Assembly (NCBI GenBank): GCA_000328365.1
Contig: KB305379.1
Span: 8,857-72,856, forward strand
Direction: 5' to 3'
Length of the DNA: 64,000 bases
Origin: Capitella teleta
Taxonomy: Eukaryota; Annelida; Polychaeta; Capitellidae
Shown here: piece by piece, positions 1-25,689 of the stretch
Layout of the letters: every line of letters begins with the position of its first letter
How positions within the stretch are numbered: position 1 is the stretch's first letter
Position numbers and translations under genes: made by a program
The notes under the pieces: model-generated
The model's input: the letters and a program-made list of their open reading frames with translations, nothing else
The model's database searches: none
What the model was told of the DNA's origin: nothing

Positions 1-3000
1 ATCATGAGTAAATAAAATCATTTAACATGTAGCAGATTCAACGCCTAACGTTTATTTTGGATCTTGTTCACATTATATTCAGAAACAATTTTCTAAAATT
101 GCGAGTTCATAGTAGTCAACACGGAAAATTGTAACACCATCCTCTATATTTATGACGTCACATGTTTTCCCATTTGTCTTTTTGTAAACTGAGCCGCAGA
201 CAGACACCTTTGTGACGCAGACTGACATCTTGTCAACAAGGAAGATGTACCTGTGTATTATGCTACAATTGAAGAAACAATTGGGAGATGCATTTCACAA
301 CACAGGGATTGTCTTCCACTCGCAGCCGGTGTTACTTACGCTGATTACTTACGCTGGCGACGAAACGGAAGAAAGACACAAAAATTTGAAATCTCTCGCC
401 ACTTCTTACGTTTTTTGGGGTTATCATCGTTCTAATACACTGGGATATTCCTAAATATTCCTAATTCAAACTACACGTAACTTTTGGGTCTATTAACTTA
501 GGGAATAATTATGTCCCAAGGAAAATTACATGGTATATTCTAATTCTGAGATGTCCACGGGACGGTGCATAACCTATCGCAAATAAAATTATTTCGTCCT
601 TCGGAAATCTACATATTAATACAATATATGAGGCACATTAATATTAATTTGGCATATGATTGGCCAAGATGCTCTGCTTTATCAGAAGTGCGGGGGAGGA
701 CTCAACTACTCGTGGCATGAGATGTGATCAGTTTGGATGCTTTGTAATGTATTCTTATATAAAACAGAAGGTTGTTGCTGAAAGGTAATTTTCATAAGAA
801 TACGCGAACTGTATATGGTAAACCATGTATGTGCCGAATATTCATGCGGCATTTGATACACCAAGCTCCCAGTACTGATCGAAATTTATGTATGGTGCAT
901 TTCTGTTTCATAGAATCGAGCGATTCACTAAGCGTGAACTTATGTTTTGATCTCATAACATTGTCTTACATTGAGTAATGTGCAACATATATACCCTTCC
1001 AAGTAGGCCTATTATGACAGGAAATCGACCAATTTTCAACTAAGTAATAACGGATTATCCGTTGCCACTTAGTAAGTGTAAACAAATCAATCTGAGTATT
1101 TTTTTTTTCTGCGCAGGTCGTTTAAATCGATGTATTATTAATTATCTTCGTGCATTCAGTAATATTCTTCTTATATTACTATTATAAGATGAACGAACTA
1201 TTCTATTGTTTGTGAGTGCTGTTGTTGAATTTGTAGCACTGATGTTTATCTACTAAAATCAAAATAAAGAAGATAATTTTTACTGCAGCACCACGCAACA
1301 GATGACATTCCACAGTGCTGGTTCAGGGGCCCACCTGATTACGCGCACACAGGAGCTCCTGGCGATCACTTAACACTCGCACCATCATTCAAAATTAACG
1401 TTTTATTCGATGTATTTGTTTAAATGAGTGCATAATAATCTAGTCAATCCATATCAGGTATTATATTTTATAATGGATAAACTTGACAAAATTTTAAAGT
1501 TTTGTTTTTAACATGGAATAGACTACTTTTGGCCCACTCTGTTTATTAAACCAAAAATAAAAAAAAAAAAAAAAAAAAAAATGTCTCATACTATTTATGC
1601 TGTTGTTTGAAGTTGACAATAATCGGGAATTTGCAGCCATGATAGTGCACCAGACCGGTTGTCATGGAAACGCGTGAGTTTTTAAAATTTAGCGATATGC
1701 AATGTTAGCAGAAAACACTGAAATTTGATGAAGGGGATGACGCAGCTTTCCTTGCTTAGGGACCGAGACACAAATAGAACTGTGAAATAAAACTTTTTTT
1801 TTTCAAGGTTAAGAGCACTGGAATGCGATCACGGCAAGAGAATGGAGTCCCAGGGAAGATATTAGAAAGAACTTCATGCTCGACAGGGTATTATAATTCA
1901 ATTCATTCTTGTCCCGAAAATTTCTTCTCATTCCGAAGCAGCGGGCCGAATGATGAGTGTGTGAAACACATGCATATAATTATGTGAACGGCGCTTTTAG
2001 TCAGTTTTGTCCTTTTGTTAGCCAGATGTGTCTCTTCTACCAAACCTACCACAGCATCCTCTTCTGATTAAGGCTGATATCAGCACACTCATGTTCATAT
2101 CACATATCATGTTCATATCACACAAGCAAACCAGTCGTTCTGCGATAAATCTGATACTGAAGATATTCCTAAACCCTGTTCAAAACAATGATACCTTTAG
2201 GTATAATTTACTAAGTAGAAGCTGACGCAATGAGAGCTCTCGATAATAACACTGACCAGTGGCTACTTCATTACTCACATACGATCACAATGGATTACCA
2301 TCAGCGCCATATATTCGCTGGACGACCCCCTGCCAGCGCTATATGAGCGGTGCATGATGCCGACATGCAGCGCCTCCTGGCATTGATCATGGTTGCCTCT
2401 CAAAGGTACGAGGCGCGTAATCAGCCGCCTCAGACGTTGTCAGGTGTCGCTTGCATCAACTGCTATGTGGGATTTCGGATTTAAGTGTGTTAATCTCATC
2501 CACAGGTGAGTTAAACCAATAGTGCATCACGCGAACACTTGTTTCAACGATTCACCTGAGAAGAGAGCAATTAATTCAGGTTTCGTGTGTAATTGGTTCA
2601 AATCCACCAAGGTGAGTTCTAGCTCTCAGGTACGTAGTGAGCCTTTTCAATTGAACTTCAAGATTTCTTGTTCTCGGGTGCGCTCACTCTCCAGGTCATG
2701 CTTAACGGATTCCGTTAGCGTAGACTGATCATCATATCTGCACATACTATTATCGGCTGCTTTTTTCAAAGCTATTTTATGGTCATTTTGTCCAGACAAA
2801 AATGCGAAATTGCACAGGTATGCAATAAAGTGTTCAGCGGGGTGGTGGTTAATGTCGAATTTAGTGACCGAGTGGACATATTAATGTCGCGAAATAAAGT
2901 TAATCATTAGCAGGTGGCCAGGGCTGAGCACGAGAACAATGCTAGGTGAAGAAAATGCTTCTGAAACCTCCTCAAATTGAGGCTCAGCCTTGTTCACACT

Positions 3001-5200
3001 CCATGCAGATAATAATCACCCCCTCTCTCACACCTGTATTGCCCTTGAAACAGAAAAAAAACCCCCAAAGAACAAACATGATGTGATGAACATTAGCAAG
3101 AACGGCGAGGGTAATTATCCGCCGATTGGAGTGTTCATATCGCATTGCAGTAATTGTCACTAAGGCAATTGCGATTGTTGGCAATCGTGTCATTTGCTTG
3201 GGACACAGTCTCACGGAGACACGAGATGCTTCATCTCTGGTTGTCAGAACAGAAAACGATTACAGTGATTGCTCAATCAATTTGCTATGCTCTTTCGGGG
3301 AAGCTTTGCTTGCTATTATTAATTCAGCAAAGATTATGCCTCGACAATTGACAGAGTCACCGCAGTGAAATTACGCTTTCTCAGTGAAACGGCGAATGGG
3401 ATCCAAACAGTAAAGCACGCAGCAGAGGTTAGTGTTATGTTTTCAAATTTGACAAAGCATTTGCAATCGGTGTTGCTATGGTAATATCAGCTTTTATAGG
3501 CTAACGAAAAGTCCACGACCACAGAATCAGATTTTAAGCAACCTTACTATGTTTTCTGGTCGAGATGAAAGGAATATTTGTTTGTGAGGTCGAGATCGAA
3601 TATTTCTATCCCGGTAAAGCATTGGAATGCTAACGGTGGAATTGAACTCACAATGACATGATTGCAGTAGATCTTTATTCGCCTCAGGAGAGTGAATTGT
3701 ATATTGTCACCTATTAATAATATGCCTGAATTCTCACTGGATATTATAGCACAGTGTGTGAGGCTGAAGGTTTGACTCTTACTTTTGTATACTAGTATGC
3801 ATTATATCAACGAATTGCACCTGGCCGTCGATCATTTGGAAATCATCTCAGTCCTTCTCATGAAACGGATTCAGTTATCGGGTTTTTTACTTTCGTCGAT
3901 TATTATTGAGGTCAGTAGGTCAGAGTCACTCTTCGATTTCTTGAGAATTTTGCCCACAATTCTGTTTCAGTCATCGTTATAATGACAAGATGAGGAGCGC
4001 TTCCTTCTGACATGATAATTATAAGGCTGCTTCGTTTCGGGAGCAAAAAAAAAAAAAAAAAAAAAACAAAAAAAATATTTTCTTTGTAAAGAAGAAGTTA
4101 ATCAAGAATCAAGATAACATTTGGATTGACATTCAATTCAGCCATTTTTATTGCAAAAAAAACCAAAAAAAACCCCTTCTTTCTCGGAAGCGACCTCATT
4201 GGCTGTACCATGACTTCCGGTGAAGCTCCTAATCAATGTCACAGTCAGACCTGCTAAAACCTGTACAACGCAGCAGCGTCATAATATTATTACGTCATAG
4301 GGATTACGCAACATTGAAACCGAAATCAAGAACATAAATTAACAGCCAATACACACCTATTGTGCCTCGGGAGATCATCCCTTTGATCTGACGCCGACAA
4401 TAAGGTTATCAACAACAAAACAATGACGTCATACGAGGATCTCCGATTTCTGTGACGTTATAATCTTTCTTCTACTAAATACTTGGTATATTGAATACTT
4501 ATAATATTAGCTTTGTGGGTTTCGATGGTCTACGCGTCTCAGATAGGGAATGCATCCTTCCGCCCCAATGCGCCTCAATACGCTGGGTGTATCTCCTCGG
4601 AATGCTTCCACAGGATTAATTCAACCATTGATCTAATCACGAGGGATGGTGGTTCCTCACTTGGGTTCTATGCATCTCAGTTTGCCGAATGACAAAATCG
4701 TAACAATTCCCGGAAGAGGCATGAGACTTGATGGGATTTTACGGCTCCACCCAACCCATTCGGGTGATACTGGTGCCAGAACAGACGCCCGGGACCGGGG
4801 TTTCCTTCTACTCTTATTGATAGATCCCAATGGTTTTTATCCTGCATACTACCATCGACAGCAGTACAAAGCGCCCGCCCTTGTTACACAATACCCAGAA
4901 GAAGAAAACTCCATAGGCATCTGAAATCTACGCTTTGCAGAAGAAGAAAAAAATACTATTTTATATTGTTCTAAGAATAGCAGACTTCAGTTGCACCGTA
5001 GACTCACTATTAAGGCTAACAGTCATGACTCGATTGAGGGAGCGGAGCCAACTTGAACACTCAACAAATAATCATCTTAAGTAGTTTGCAAATAATTCAA
5101 GATTATCTGCTATATCAGCTTCCTTAGCAGCGCAAAGAGCGATGACGTCATAGCCAGTGGTCACACTTCATTGGTCATCTGGTCAACTCTGATTAAATCG
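1..5200. other. Region without a recognisable gene
   Basis: I see no convincing coding exon here on either strand. The short open frames lack family resemblance, domain motifs and consistent splice sites. The stretch is AT-rich and holds poly(A) runs near 1558-1581 and 4046-4076. A segment near 4846-4895 resembles one near 25026-25080 (shared words around 'gacagcagtaca' and 'gacagtagtaca'), so it is probably a fragment of the same SINE. Regulatory DNA for the downstream exchanger gene may lie here, but nothing in the sequence proves it. Confidence 0.5.
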
Positions 5201-5209
5201 AAGCCTTAT

Positions 5210-5316
5210 TGGAGCACGTGATCGATACGGCGGATAAAAAGAAAGGATTCTGAGGACAAAAACATTATTCAGCTGGATGTTGCACGTTCACCTGTTTCTG
5301 TTCATTTCACGGTGAG
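5210..5316 (+). promoter_or_regulatory. Possible promoter and 5' UTR exon of the NCX gene
   Basis: A CACGTG E-box at about 5215 is followed by a TATA-like 'ggataaaaag' at about 5233 and then a stretch ending in a strong donor, 'cacg|gtgagt', near 5310. The NCX coding exon at 8626 is preceded by a polypyrimidine tract and an acceptor (tttctag, ending near 8596), with about 30 bases of leader before the ATG. The two ends would make a non-coding first exon joined over an intron of about 3.3 kb. This is inference from splice-site and promoter-like words only. Confidence 0.35.
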
Positions 5317-8300
5317 TGGACTTCTGGGAAAAACGGAAGTGGAAATTGTGAATTTAAATGCGATTGCAATACACTGTTTATTTCATTTATGCTTCAATAT
5401 TATTCATTTTTAGTTTATAATCATCCGTGCCCTTTTATGCGGAATATATTGCGCTCGGATTGATTCGAGATCTCGTTATTGAACGTCGTGGACCGATACA
5501 TTAATTCAAGTCGAGCTATGATTAATAATCGATTATGTGAGCTTCATAAGAATCTGTATGAGGTGATTGTATGGCTGGTTTAATGAGCTCATCAAGACAG
5601 GATAATTATCTGCCTGTGTCAGATGTTCTTCCTCATCTGTCAGCACCTGAGGAGTCAGGCGAACTAAGTACAGTGTATAAACATGCGTTTTCCAATAATT
5701 TCGGTGCCAATCGACGAAAGCACACGTGGAGCCAACAAATTTTGAATTTGATCAATTTTTTTTTTTAAACAAAAGAAAAAGGGATAAAGAATATTAGGTA
5801 TGAGGAGAGGGTTCTAACCACTCCACAAACGAAGCATAAAGCTTTGATCAGATTATTCGGGTGTATTGCTAACCAATATCGCTTTCAACCTACAATGAAT
5901 CCGCTCCTAAGCCCTCAAAGGTGATCCCAAGAGAAATGATACAAACTGATAGACCCTTGCCGTGCATAATAAGCCTTCATTTCCTAACAAATAAGCAGAA
6001 ACAATCGATCGTCTTCAGAAGAACTGACTTTGCCGACAGACCACCAACTGTGGCATCTGGTCAGAGAGGATTACAATCATAGAATTTGCTCAAATCTCCA
6101 GTCAAAAGGTCAACTCAAGCTTTGGTATTTATTATTATTATTATTTTTCTTTAATTTTTTTAATTTTTTTATTTTAATTTTTTAATTTAACCTCGGAATC
6201 CTGAAGCTTCTCGGCTTATGTGGTAGGAGGAGGTAAGCAGGAGTTAAGGTAATTTACTTTATTCAGTCCGTTTACTATGCTGGTGGTGAGGGATGGTGGG
6301 TAATAGGGTATATGGAACCCACGTCGCAGAAGGCCCAATTAATGACCATGCATTTTCGCGAGGAACGTAATTTTATGTTATTTTCCCTACCTTTGCATAC
6401 ATCAATTTAACCTGTTTACGGTCATTTTTCCATCTTTTCCGCCAATAAATAGCTTCTTGGCCTTTTCAATACAACTCGACAACAGGCATGACTTCTGTTT
6501 GTTTTTCCGTAATGGTGAATGTATTCAACTAGCTTCGGAACGCATCACTCTGATCATCAGAATCCAGTACATGTATATGGATAACACGAATCAGAGTTTA
6601 AGGCGATGGGGAGCATATATGGGTTGATATCCATGCGAAGCAAAGACTGTGCTGAATAATTATATATAGGCACCAACAGAAATTAACTGGTAGACAATAT
6701 ATTACACTGACACATCTTACATGTATTTATAAGCAAGATGTATATTATATATAATAATATAAATATTATATATTTATATATTTTCTGATATCGATTTCGA
6801 AGATTTTTTTAGTTGGACTTGTACGTTACCATAATTGATTTACTTATGTGTTTATATTTTTATTTATTTTTTATTTTTTTTTACTATTTCCCCATACTTG
6901 AGCTACTAATTGCCGCTATTGATTATATCTTTTGGTTTGTGTGTTTGTTTGGCTTTTTTTTTCTTTTTTTTCTTTTTTTCATTCATGTAATAATTATTAA
7001 CAAACCTGATTTGTTGGAATAAACATTATATGTATATATATGTCAGCTTCTCAAATTAGTCGCTAGTACTTTATAGTGTTTCGAGAAGAGACAACGCTCT
7101 TTTTTTTCTTGTAGTTAATTAAGAAAGTATTCTCAGGTGCGATCGCCTACCTGTATAACCTTGTGCGTCTGTCTACCTGTGCCGCTGATGAATCAACAAT
7201 AGATGCATGATACCAACACAGCAGAATACTTAATCAAAGCGTACCTGGCCATGCTTTCTATGTGTCAAAGCAGTTCACCTTAATGCAAATTATTATATCC
7301 TTGATCGATGCAATCGAATGCTAATCTCAAATGATACCATATCAGAAGCATTATTCTGAATACGATTACTTCTTTTCTTAGTAGTTTCAGGAGAATGACT
7401 GGTTATTTATCAGTGAGCAATATATAGAGCAGTTATGTCAATATGAGGTTTGCAAAGGACGAGTAGCTGGATTCGTGTTGTTATTTCATTCATATTCAAA
7501 TAATGATACCTGGTAGGCTGGAGGTGGTTATGGGCTTTTATGTGCCCGAGTGATTTAATTGCTGCTTCTCGGCGAACACTTTAAACAACCTTTCTGTTCT
7601 CACAATCTTAAAACACAACAGTTACAATTGAAACCATCTAATTGAGAGGTTTAATGTTTCCTCACATACAACTTCTCTTTCGTGGTTAATCATATTATGA
7701 TTACTAACTTATTGTTCTATTGTTCTATTGTTCTGGCAGCAAAACTGATACGCGAACTAAAGTTTTGAAGAATCGTGACCATTATTTGACAAAAAAAAAA
7801 AAAAAACCCGCCTAAAATATTATATTATATTAATTAATTTAATTATATTAATTAAATATTATAGCGCACGTAAATGGCATGTGGGAAAAGCGAATTGGTT
7901 TTCAAACCTTTATTGCGTGGACGTGTGACCGCATTGTTATTATTTGATAGTTTTAACTAAATTTCAATTGTCTTAGTACTAAGTAGTCTACTTTGGTCTA
8001 CTTTCTTCTAATAATGTTACGACAGCGAATAAGCATTTTCATCAAAGAAAAGTCGATGATACGTTTCCCACAAACTGGAATATTTTCGACGTCCGTTAAT
8101 TCGGTTGGTCACCATTCGCTCACTTGCAGGAGGGTTTTAATGACGTAACGGTTAAAAGCAAATACGACGGACCGACTGTTGTATATCTCCTCAATGTTTA
8201 ATGGCTTCTCCATTAAACAATCTTTAGTTCTGGCACACACATATTGTACAATTACTGCACATAATGTGATACAAATGCCTGCTATAATACGCTACAAAAT

Positions 8301-8625
8301 AGGCGTAATTTTTGGATCAGTACGTTGTGCTGGGAGCGTTCAGGTGAACAGCGTTATTGTGAAGGTGGATATAGGATTCCGCTAAGTCCAACGCCACAGG
8401 GAAGCTAGAAAGTGAGAGAGGCCCCCAGTACGTAGTTAGAAGAACGGCCTCTGTGTTATAAGGCAGCCGATCGAAGGATGATCCAGACGTATTGTTGGGA
8501 TTTGGTATTGAGCCTCCTTGGCTTACAACACTGTCTCTTGTTGCTATAGGATTTATTCAAAAGGGTGTATACTCTGTTGTATATTTTATTTCTAGCCACA
8601 GATGACCGGTGACTGAATTGTCATC

Positions 8626-21238
<12,613 letters not shown>

Positions 21239-21800
21239 CCGTGGCTCTCTGCCTGTGGATTCATCGTTCTCACTGTGATACGTCCTCGTCAACGAGGCGC
21301 TCCTCTTCACTTCATATGCAAAATTATTACTAATTATGTTAATTGATTCAAGGCCTCCTTTCTTTCCGTCCAATTCAAATGTTAATTGTCTCATATCTGT
21401 GTGTGATGTTTCTTTTTTTCTGGTTAACATATGTTTTTTTTTGGGGCTGTTGATGATTAACATATTATGTATATACATTTTTATATATATTTTTTTCATT
21501 GTTCAGTTAAGGCGGTCTTTTTATCTGGTGTTTTGATGTTTTTTGCTCTCCCCCCTCATTTCTCGTGGATCCTTTGGTTAAGATACATTGCCATTGCCAT
21601 TGTTTTGTTATTTGTTATTTGCGATTGTATGTTACATAGTCGCAAGACTTTCTACACACGTTTTATTATTATTTATGGTAAACAATTGTAGCGAATGGTC
21701 TGAACATGATTCTACTAAATTACATTATCATTTGTCATTCAATAGTAATAATTTTCCTGGTAATATGTACAAATAAAGCCGTGCTGTTGTACGCCTGTCA
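21239..21800 (+). other. NCX 3' UTR with polyadenylation signal
   Basis: AT- and T-rich sequence after the exchanger stop. The first canonical AATAAA is at 21772-21777, followed by a GT-rich stretch ('gtgctgttgt'), as expected at an animal cleavage site. Another AATAAA lies near 22400. Confidence 0.6.
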
Positions 21801-23390
21801 TAACTTTTCAAGGACCATGCAGTATTTCGATGCTGTGAACGAGCCTCCTCTTTATCTTTCTCTGTGATAATCGCTATTTAATCAACTGAAAATCTTGTAA
21901 GTGTAAAAGCACTTTAACATTTTATTGAGCACCGTGTATATAGTGAAAAACGCATTACATGATTATTAAGTACCGTATTAATGATGTGTTAACATAACTT
22001 ATTTATACAAACTGTTATGTCCCTGCTGTGTGACTGTGAACCGAATTCACTGAACTAGTTTGAGAAATAGTATTTAACGCTGGTTAGTAGCACCAAAACG
22101 TGAGCAATACTTGGATGAATTTAATTTTGTTTTCACGTGACACATCAAAACAGCAAAAGGTTGTGAAACACTGATGAATTTGTTCATCATAGACTATCTT
22201 AAGTTTCCACACTGACTTTGTGTTTTGAATATAAATTGTATGATTATATTGTTATGTTACCTTTCAGTTTGATGCTTGTGTGTATAATATGATGACGTGC
22301 CAAAATTCCTTTCATTGAAATCGTACCAACATTTTGATACATGGTTTCAGTTATGGCAAACCAAACACGGAGTAGTGAATTGAAACACAAACAAATAAAT
22401 AAAGATCCAACAGTTTATAAATCTGTGTTCAAATTTTATTTTGCATTCTTATTTTTAGTTATTGAATACTAGCTCTCTCCCGTCTCTATTGCTGAGGCGC
22501 ATGGTTCAAATCAAATCAATTCAATCTCGCCGAAAAGATCCACCGAAATTAAAATTAGTTGGTTAAATATTCAACTGACGGTAAGCAATTGGAGAGTTAA
22601 ACACTCGAGAAATTCGAGACCTGATCGGACCACTGGCGTTATGTTTGTGAATTATAATTGCAATTCATCATATGTAATTCCATCGTGACTCTGCAGTGCA
22701 ATGATGTAATTACTATCTAACCAAAGTGTTAATCTAATTAAGTTAACGAGTTCCAAAATTGAAGAATGGGTCAAATTTCCTCCCATGACGTTTAGTATTC
22801 TGCTTCCGTAAGCCATCGAAGCCTCTCGACTGGACTAATTTCATGACGTCACCCAATCTGACTGCGCAGACTTCAGGGACCAATGTCAATCGATTTCTGA
22901 AGTAATAACTCTGCATGAAACTGTTTATGTTGATGTATTTTCTAACTAAATTCAGAGAGTTGAGTTCCATGAGTTAGAACACAAGTCATGCAACGTTCAA
23001 GTCAATGGGACTTGTTGTTCAGTGTGCCTCTGTTTCACATTTTTAGAATCACCAGGAGATCATGCAGAGCTACAATTGAACTATTGCTATGAACCCTTTA
23101 ATATGGTAGTCTTAACAGTAGCATATATCGATAATTCCAAATGGCAAAATCCTTAAAAATATATTGTCAATCAATGTCAATAAACAGGAAATGAATTTTA
23201 TGGGGGACTTAAATTGTCGCTCATTATTTTTGTAATTCGGATGACTATGGTCTCCATTCTAATGGCATTCAAGATTTAAATTCATGTTTCCTTTCGAAAT
23301 TCATTAAATTATTGACAATATAATAAATGCTCATTGAAAGAATATTTATAATTATAATAAATGGAGTCATTTTGCTCATAACTGAGAGCC
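21800..23390. other. Intergenic, nothing recognised
   Basis: AT-rich DNA between the exchanger and the small secreted-peptide gene. I found no open frame with family resemblance, no tRNA-like boxes and no clear terminal repeats. Confidence 0.5.
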
Positions 23391-23398
23391 CAGTCAAG

Positions 23399-23668
23399 AT
23401 GAATGTAAGTAAGACCCTTTAATCTTCTTCTCCTTTCAACTCATAGTACCTTTGTTCGCAGATAACCCTTCTTATTGTCTGTTTCGTGCTTTTCGTGCAA
23501 TCGATGTCTGTTGATGCATGTGGAGCATCATGTCAGGACGTTTGCCAAGCGTGCCACTCTTCCAGTCAGAAACAAAAATGCAACAAACACTGTGATGATG
23601 AAAACATAGAGCAGGATGCGTATGAAGACTGCTCAAATGACTGGCATGGGAAGAATACCATAGGATGA
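23399..23668 (+). CDS. Small secreted cysteine-rich peptide, 2 exons
   Basis: Exon 1 (23399-23404) encodes only Met-Asn and ends at a perfect donor, 'gtaagt'. Exon 2 (23462-23668) follows a pyrimidine-rich acceptor. Joined in phase they give 70 residues: a textbook signal peptide (MNITLLIVCFVLFVQSMSVDA) and a mature part starting at Cys22 with seven cysteines in the pattern C-x3-C-x3-C-x2-C-x8-C-x3-C, then an acidic stretch and a last C. A polyadenylation signal variant, ATTAAA, lies at 23694-23699. The sequence predicts a secreted, disulfide-bonded peptide, perhaps a peptide hormone or a defence factor; I do not recognise the family. The odd cysteine count could mean a free thiol or a dimer. 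Confidence 0.65.
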
Positions 23669-23693
23669 AATTTAAATATTGTGGTTGAACCTT

Positions 23694-23699
23694 ATTAAA
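23694..23699 (+). promoter_or_regulatory. ATTAAA polyadenylation signal
   Basis: Common variant signal 26 bases after the stop codon of the small secreted-peptide gene; it supports a short 3' UTR. Confidence 0.5.
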
Positions 23700-23823
23700 G
23701 TGAGCAAACGAGCTGCTCATTCAATTGTGTTCTCTGATTTATTCTGACTTTGGTCAATATCTTTGTAATGTTAGTGATTGTTCACAGGTTGTCGATGACG
23801 TCAGCGGTGATCTCAGATCAGAT

Positions 23824-23898
23824 GGTAACCCTGGCCCAGTGGGCAAGGATACTCCATTGGGGAGTAGTCCCTAATGGAGTATCCTTGCTCTGGGTTAC
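23824..23898. repeat. Fold-back (hairpin) element, about 75 bp
   Basis: The arms pair as 'gtaaccc' with 'gggttac' outside and 'caaggatactccatt' with 'aatggagtatccttg' inside. The left arm has a bulge of about 9 bases and the loop is about 14 bases. It is too symmetrical for chance and most like a tiny fold-back MITE; no gene overlaps it. Confidence 0.8.
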
Positions 23899-24547
23899 AA
23901 ATTGTAAGTTCTCTGTCGTCTAAACTCGTGGGAATTGGCAGACACGCTAAAAATCCGGTGTTGAAATCATCTATTATGAATGCGCCACACTATTCAAACC
24001 TAGATCCCGTCTAGTATTTTCTAGTAAACTCAACAAAAATTTACAGTGACATTCCAAGGAGTTTATAAGCCCAACCCACACAGCCATTCGGCTCATTTGT
24101 ACAATTTTGTACCTTTGTATAAGGTTTCCAGGGAGCATGCCTTGCGTGAATTGCGTCGCTTTTCGCACCTTAATTATTTTCAAGATGGAGCGGGCTCTAC
24201 GGGAAGTCGGCTCAAAAAATAATTAAGGGATTGGAATTGATGAGTTGAAAAAGGAGCAGTTGAGAGCGCTTCAGTTGTATTCATTTCATATTCAGTTTTA
24301 GTTTATCATAAATAGGTCTAATATTAGACTTGAAAAACCTCGGTTGATAAGCAGGCACCAAAAACTGATAATGTAGATAAATCGAGCAGACAATGAAAAG
24401 CGTACTAGTAATCGGCGTGACGTTTGTACAAAATTTCTCAGTTTTCCAGCGCACACGAAAAGAGAGTTGGGGTGAAGTATGCTGAACGCTTTCATAGAAC
24501 TGCGATTTTCGACTATATAGGCTTCAATTATAACAGGGCGCTTTTCT

Positions 24548-24551
<4 letters not shown>

Positions 24552-24582
<31 letters not shown>
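24552..24582 (+). repeat. Poly(T) tract, 31 bases
   Basis: Uninterrupted T run, possibly the tail of a retroposed sequence on the minus strand, but no recognisable body was found next to it. Confidence 0.9.
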
Positions 24583-24583
<1 letters not shown>

Positions 24584-25019
24584 GTACAGTACGTCTGTAC
24601 GTGCACCGAATGGCGAAATGAGGTCATTCTGTTGGCCTGTGTTGAAAGAAATGTTTCAATAGTATTTATAATATTAATAATAATATTTTAATTAATAATA
24701 TTAATTAATAATAATATTTGAAGCTCTAGTTTTCCAAGTTGACGTGGTGGCATTTACAGTCATCACTGTGACAGTGTACTTTGATTTAATTAATGGATTA
24801 CTAACTCAGGTGAATCGTACGAGGTGTACCCCTTGGCTTGGCATCTCGCTGTGGTTTATCAACTAATGGATTACGTACTCTTGAATCTTGCTAGAGTGTG
24901 GAAGTGAAGACGAGTTGCAGTAAGTTCAATTAATTATAATTTATATTAATAATTGCATATTTTTCATCTGTGAGAGTGCGATGATGCGATAATGCTCGCA
25001 TTTGTCGAGAGGTAGTTGT

Positions 25020-25217
25020 GCCCACTCGGGCATACTTCCATAGACAGTAGTACACAGCGCCGGCAGCACTGTTGAGACACCAAAGACATTATAATTATAA
25101 CTCAAAATCATAGCGCCTAGCTGTGACCCAATCGAGTTTCAAACTCAGGACCTCAACCTCCACAGTTGGCATAGGATTGCAGTCAGCAAGTCAAGCCCAC
25201 TGAGCTATTCAGAGCCC
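25020..25217 (-). repeat. tRNA-derived SINE
   Basis: On the minus strand the element starts with an A-box, TAGCTCAGTGGG, and about 50 bases later has GAGTTTGAAACTC, a good B-box match. The body after it (plus-strand 25026-25080) resembles a fragment at 4846-4895, which shows that it is a dispersed family. It is not a functional tRNA because no acceptor stem closes the structure. Confidence 0.65.
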
Positions 25218-25507
25218 CAGGAACATGACGCAAGCAGATGAGTCCACGAACTATCTTTATTAAACCTGGAGCTGGCCGCTCACCAGAAAGGGCTTTTAAG
25301 CCTAAGGCCAGCTCCTTGGGAAACAACAACAACATTCATAATTTATGCTATTTTATCCTTTGTTCATTTTTTGTTCCAAAAAAACCTCCAAAAACGGCAC
25401 AATCAGACGAGTCCCCGAACCATCATTATTAAACACGGCGCAATCAGATAGACCCCCGAGTGTTTGTGGAGCCATATAACCCCAATTATCATTGCCTTTC
25501 TACCAAT

Positions 25508-25605
<98 letters not shown>
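25508..25605 (+). repeat. (AAT)n microsatellite, about 33 units
   Basis: Perfect triplet array. It lies about 85 bp beyond the last recognisable codons of the minus-strand LINE at 25690-26500 and on that strand reads (ATT)n, so it may be the element's 3' terminal repeat, as in CR1/L2-type LINEs. Confidence 0.98.
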
Positions 25606-25606
<1 letters not shown>

Positions 25607-25689
25607 TTTATTTTCTTATAAAACGCAAAAGTGCTACGATTCTATGCGTTGTACATAAAAATTGCCATAGAAATGTTAAAAAGCGATGT

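Noticed and set aside
212-454. Two overlapping ORFs of 60-80 codons
   Set aside because: No domain, no supporting splice sites and ordinary base composition.
4646-4924. 92-codon plus-strand ORF
   Set aside because: Overlaps a SINE-like fragment (4846-4895) and shows no protein family resemblance.
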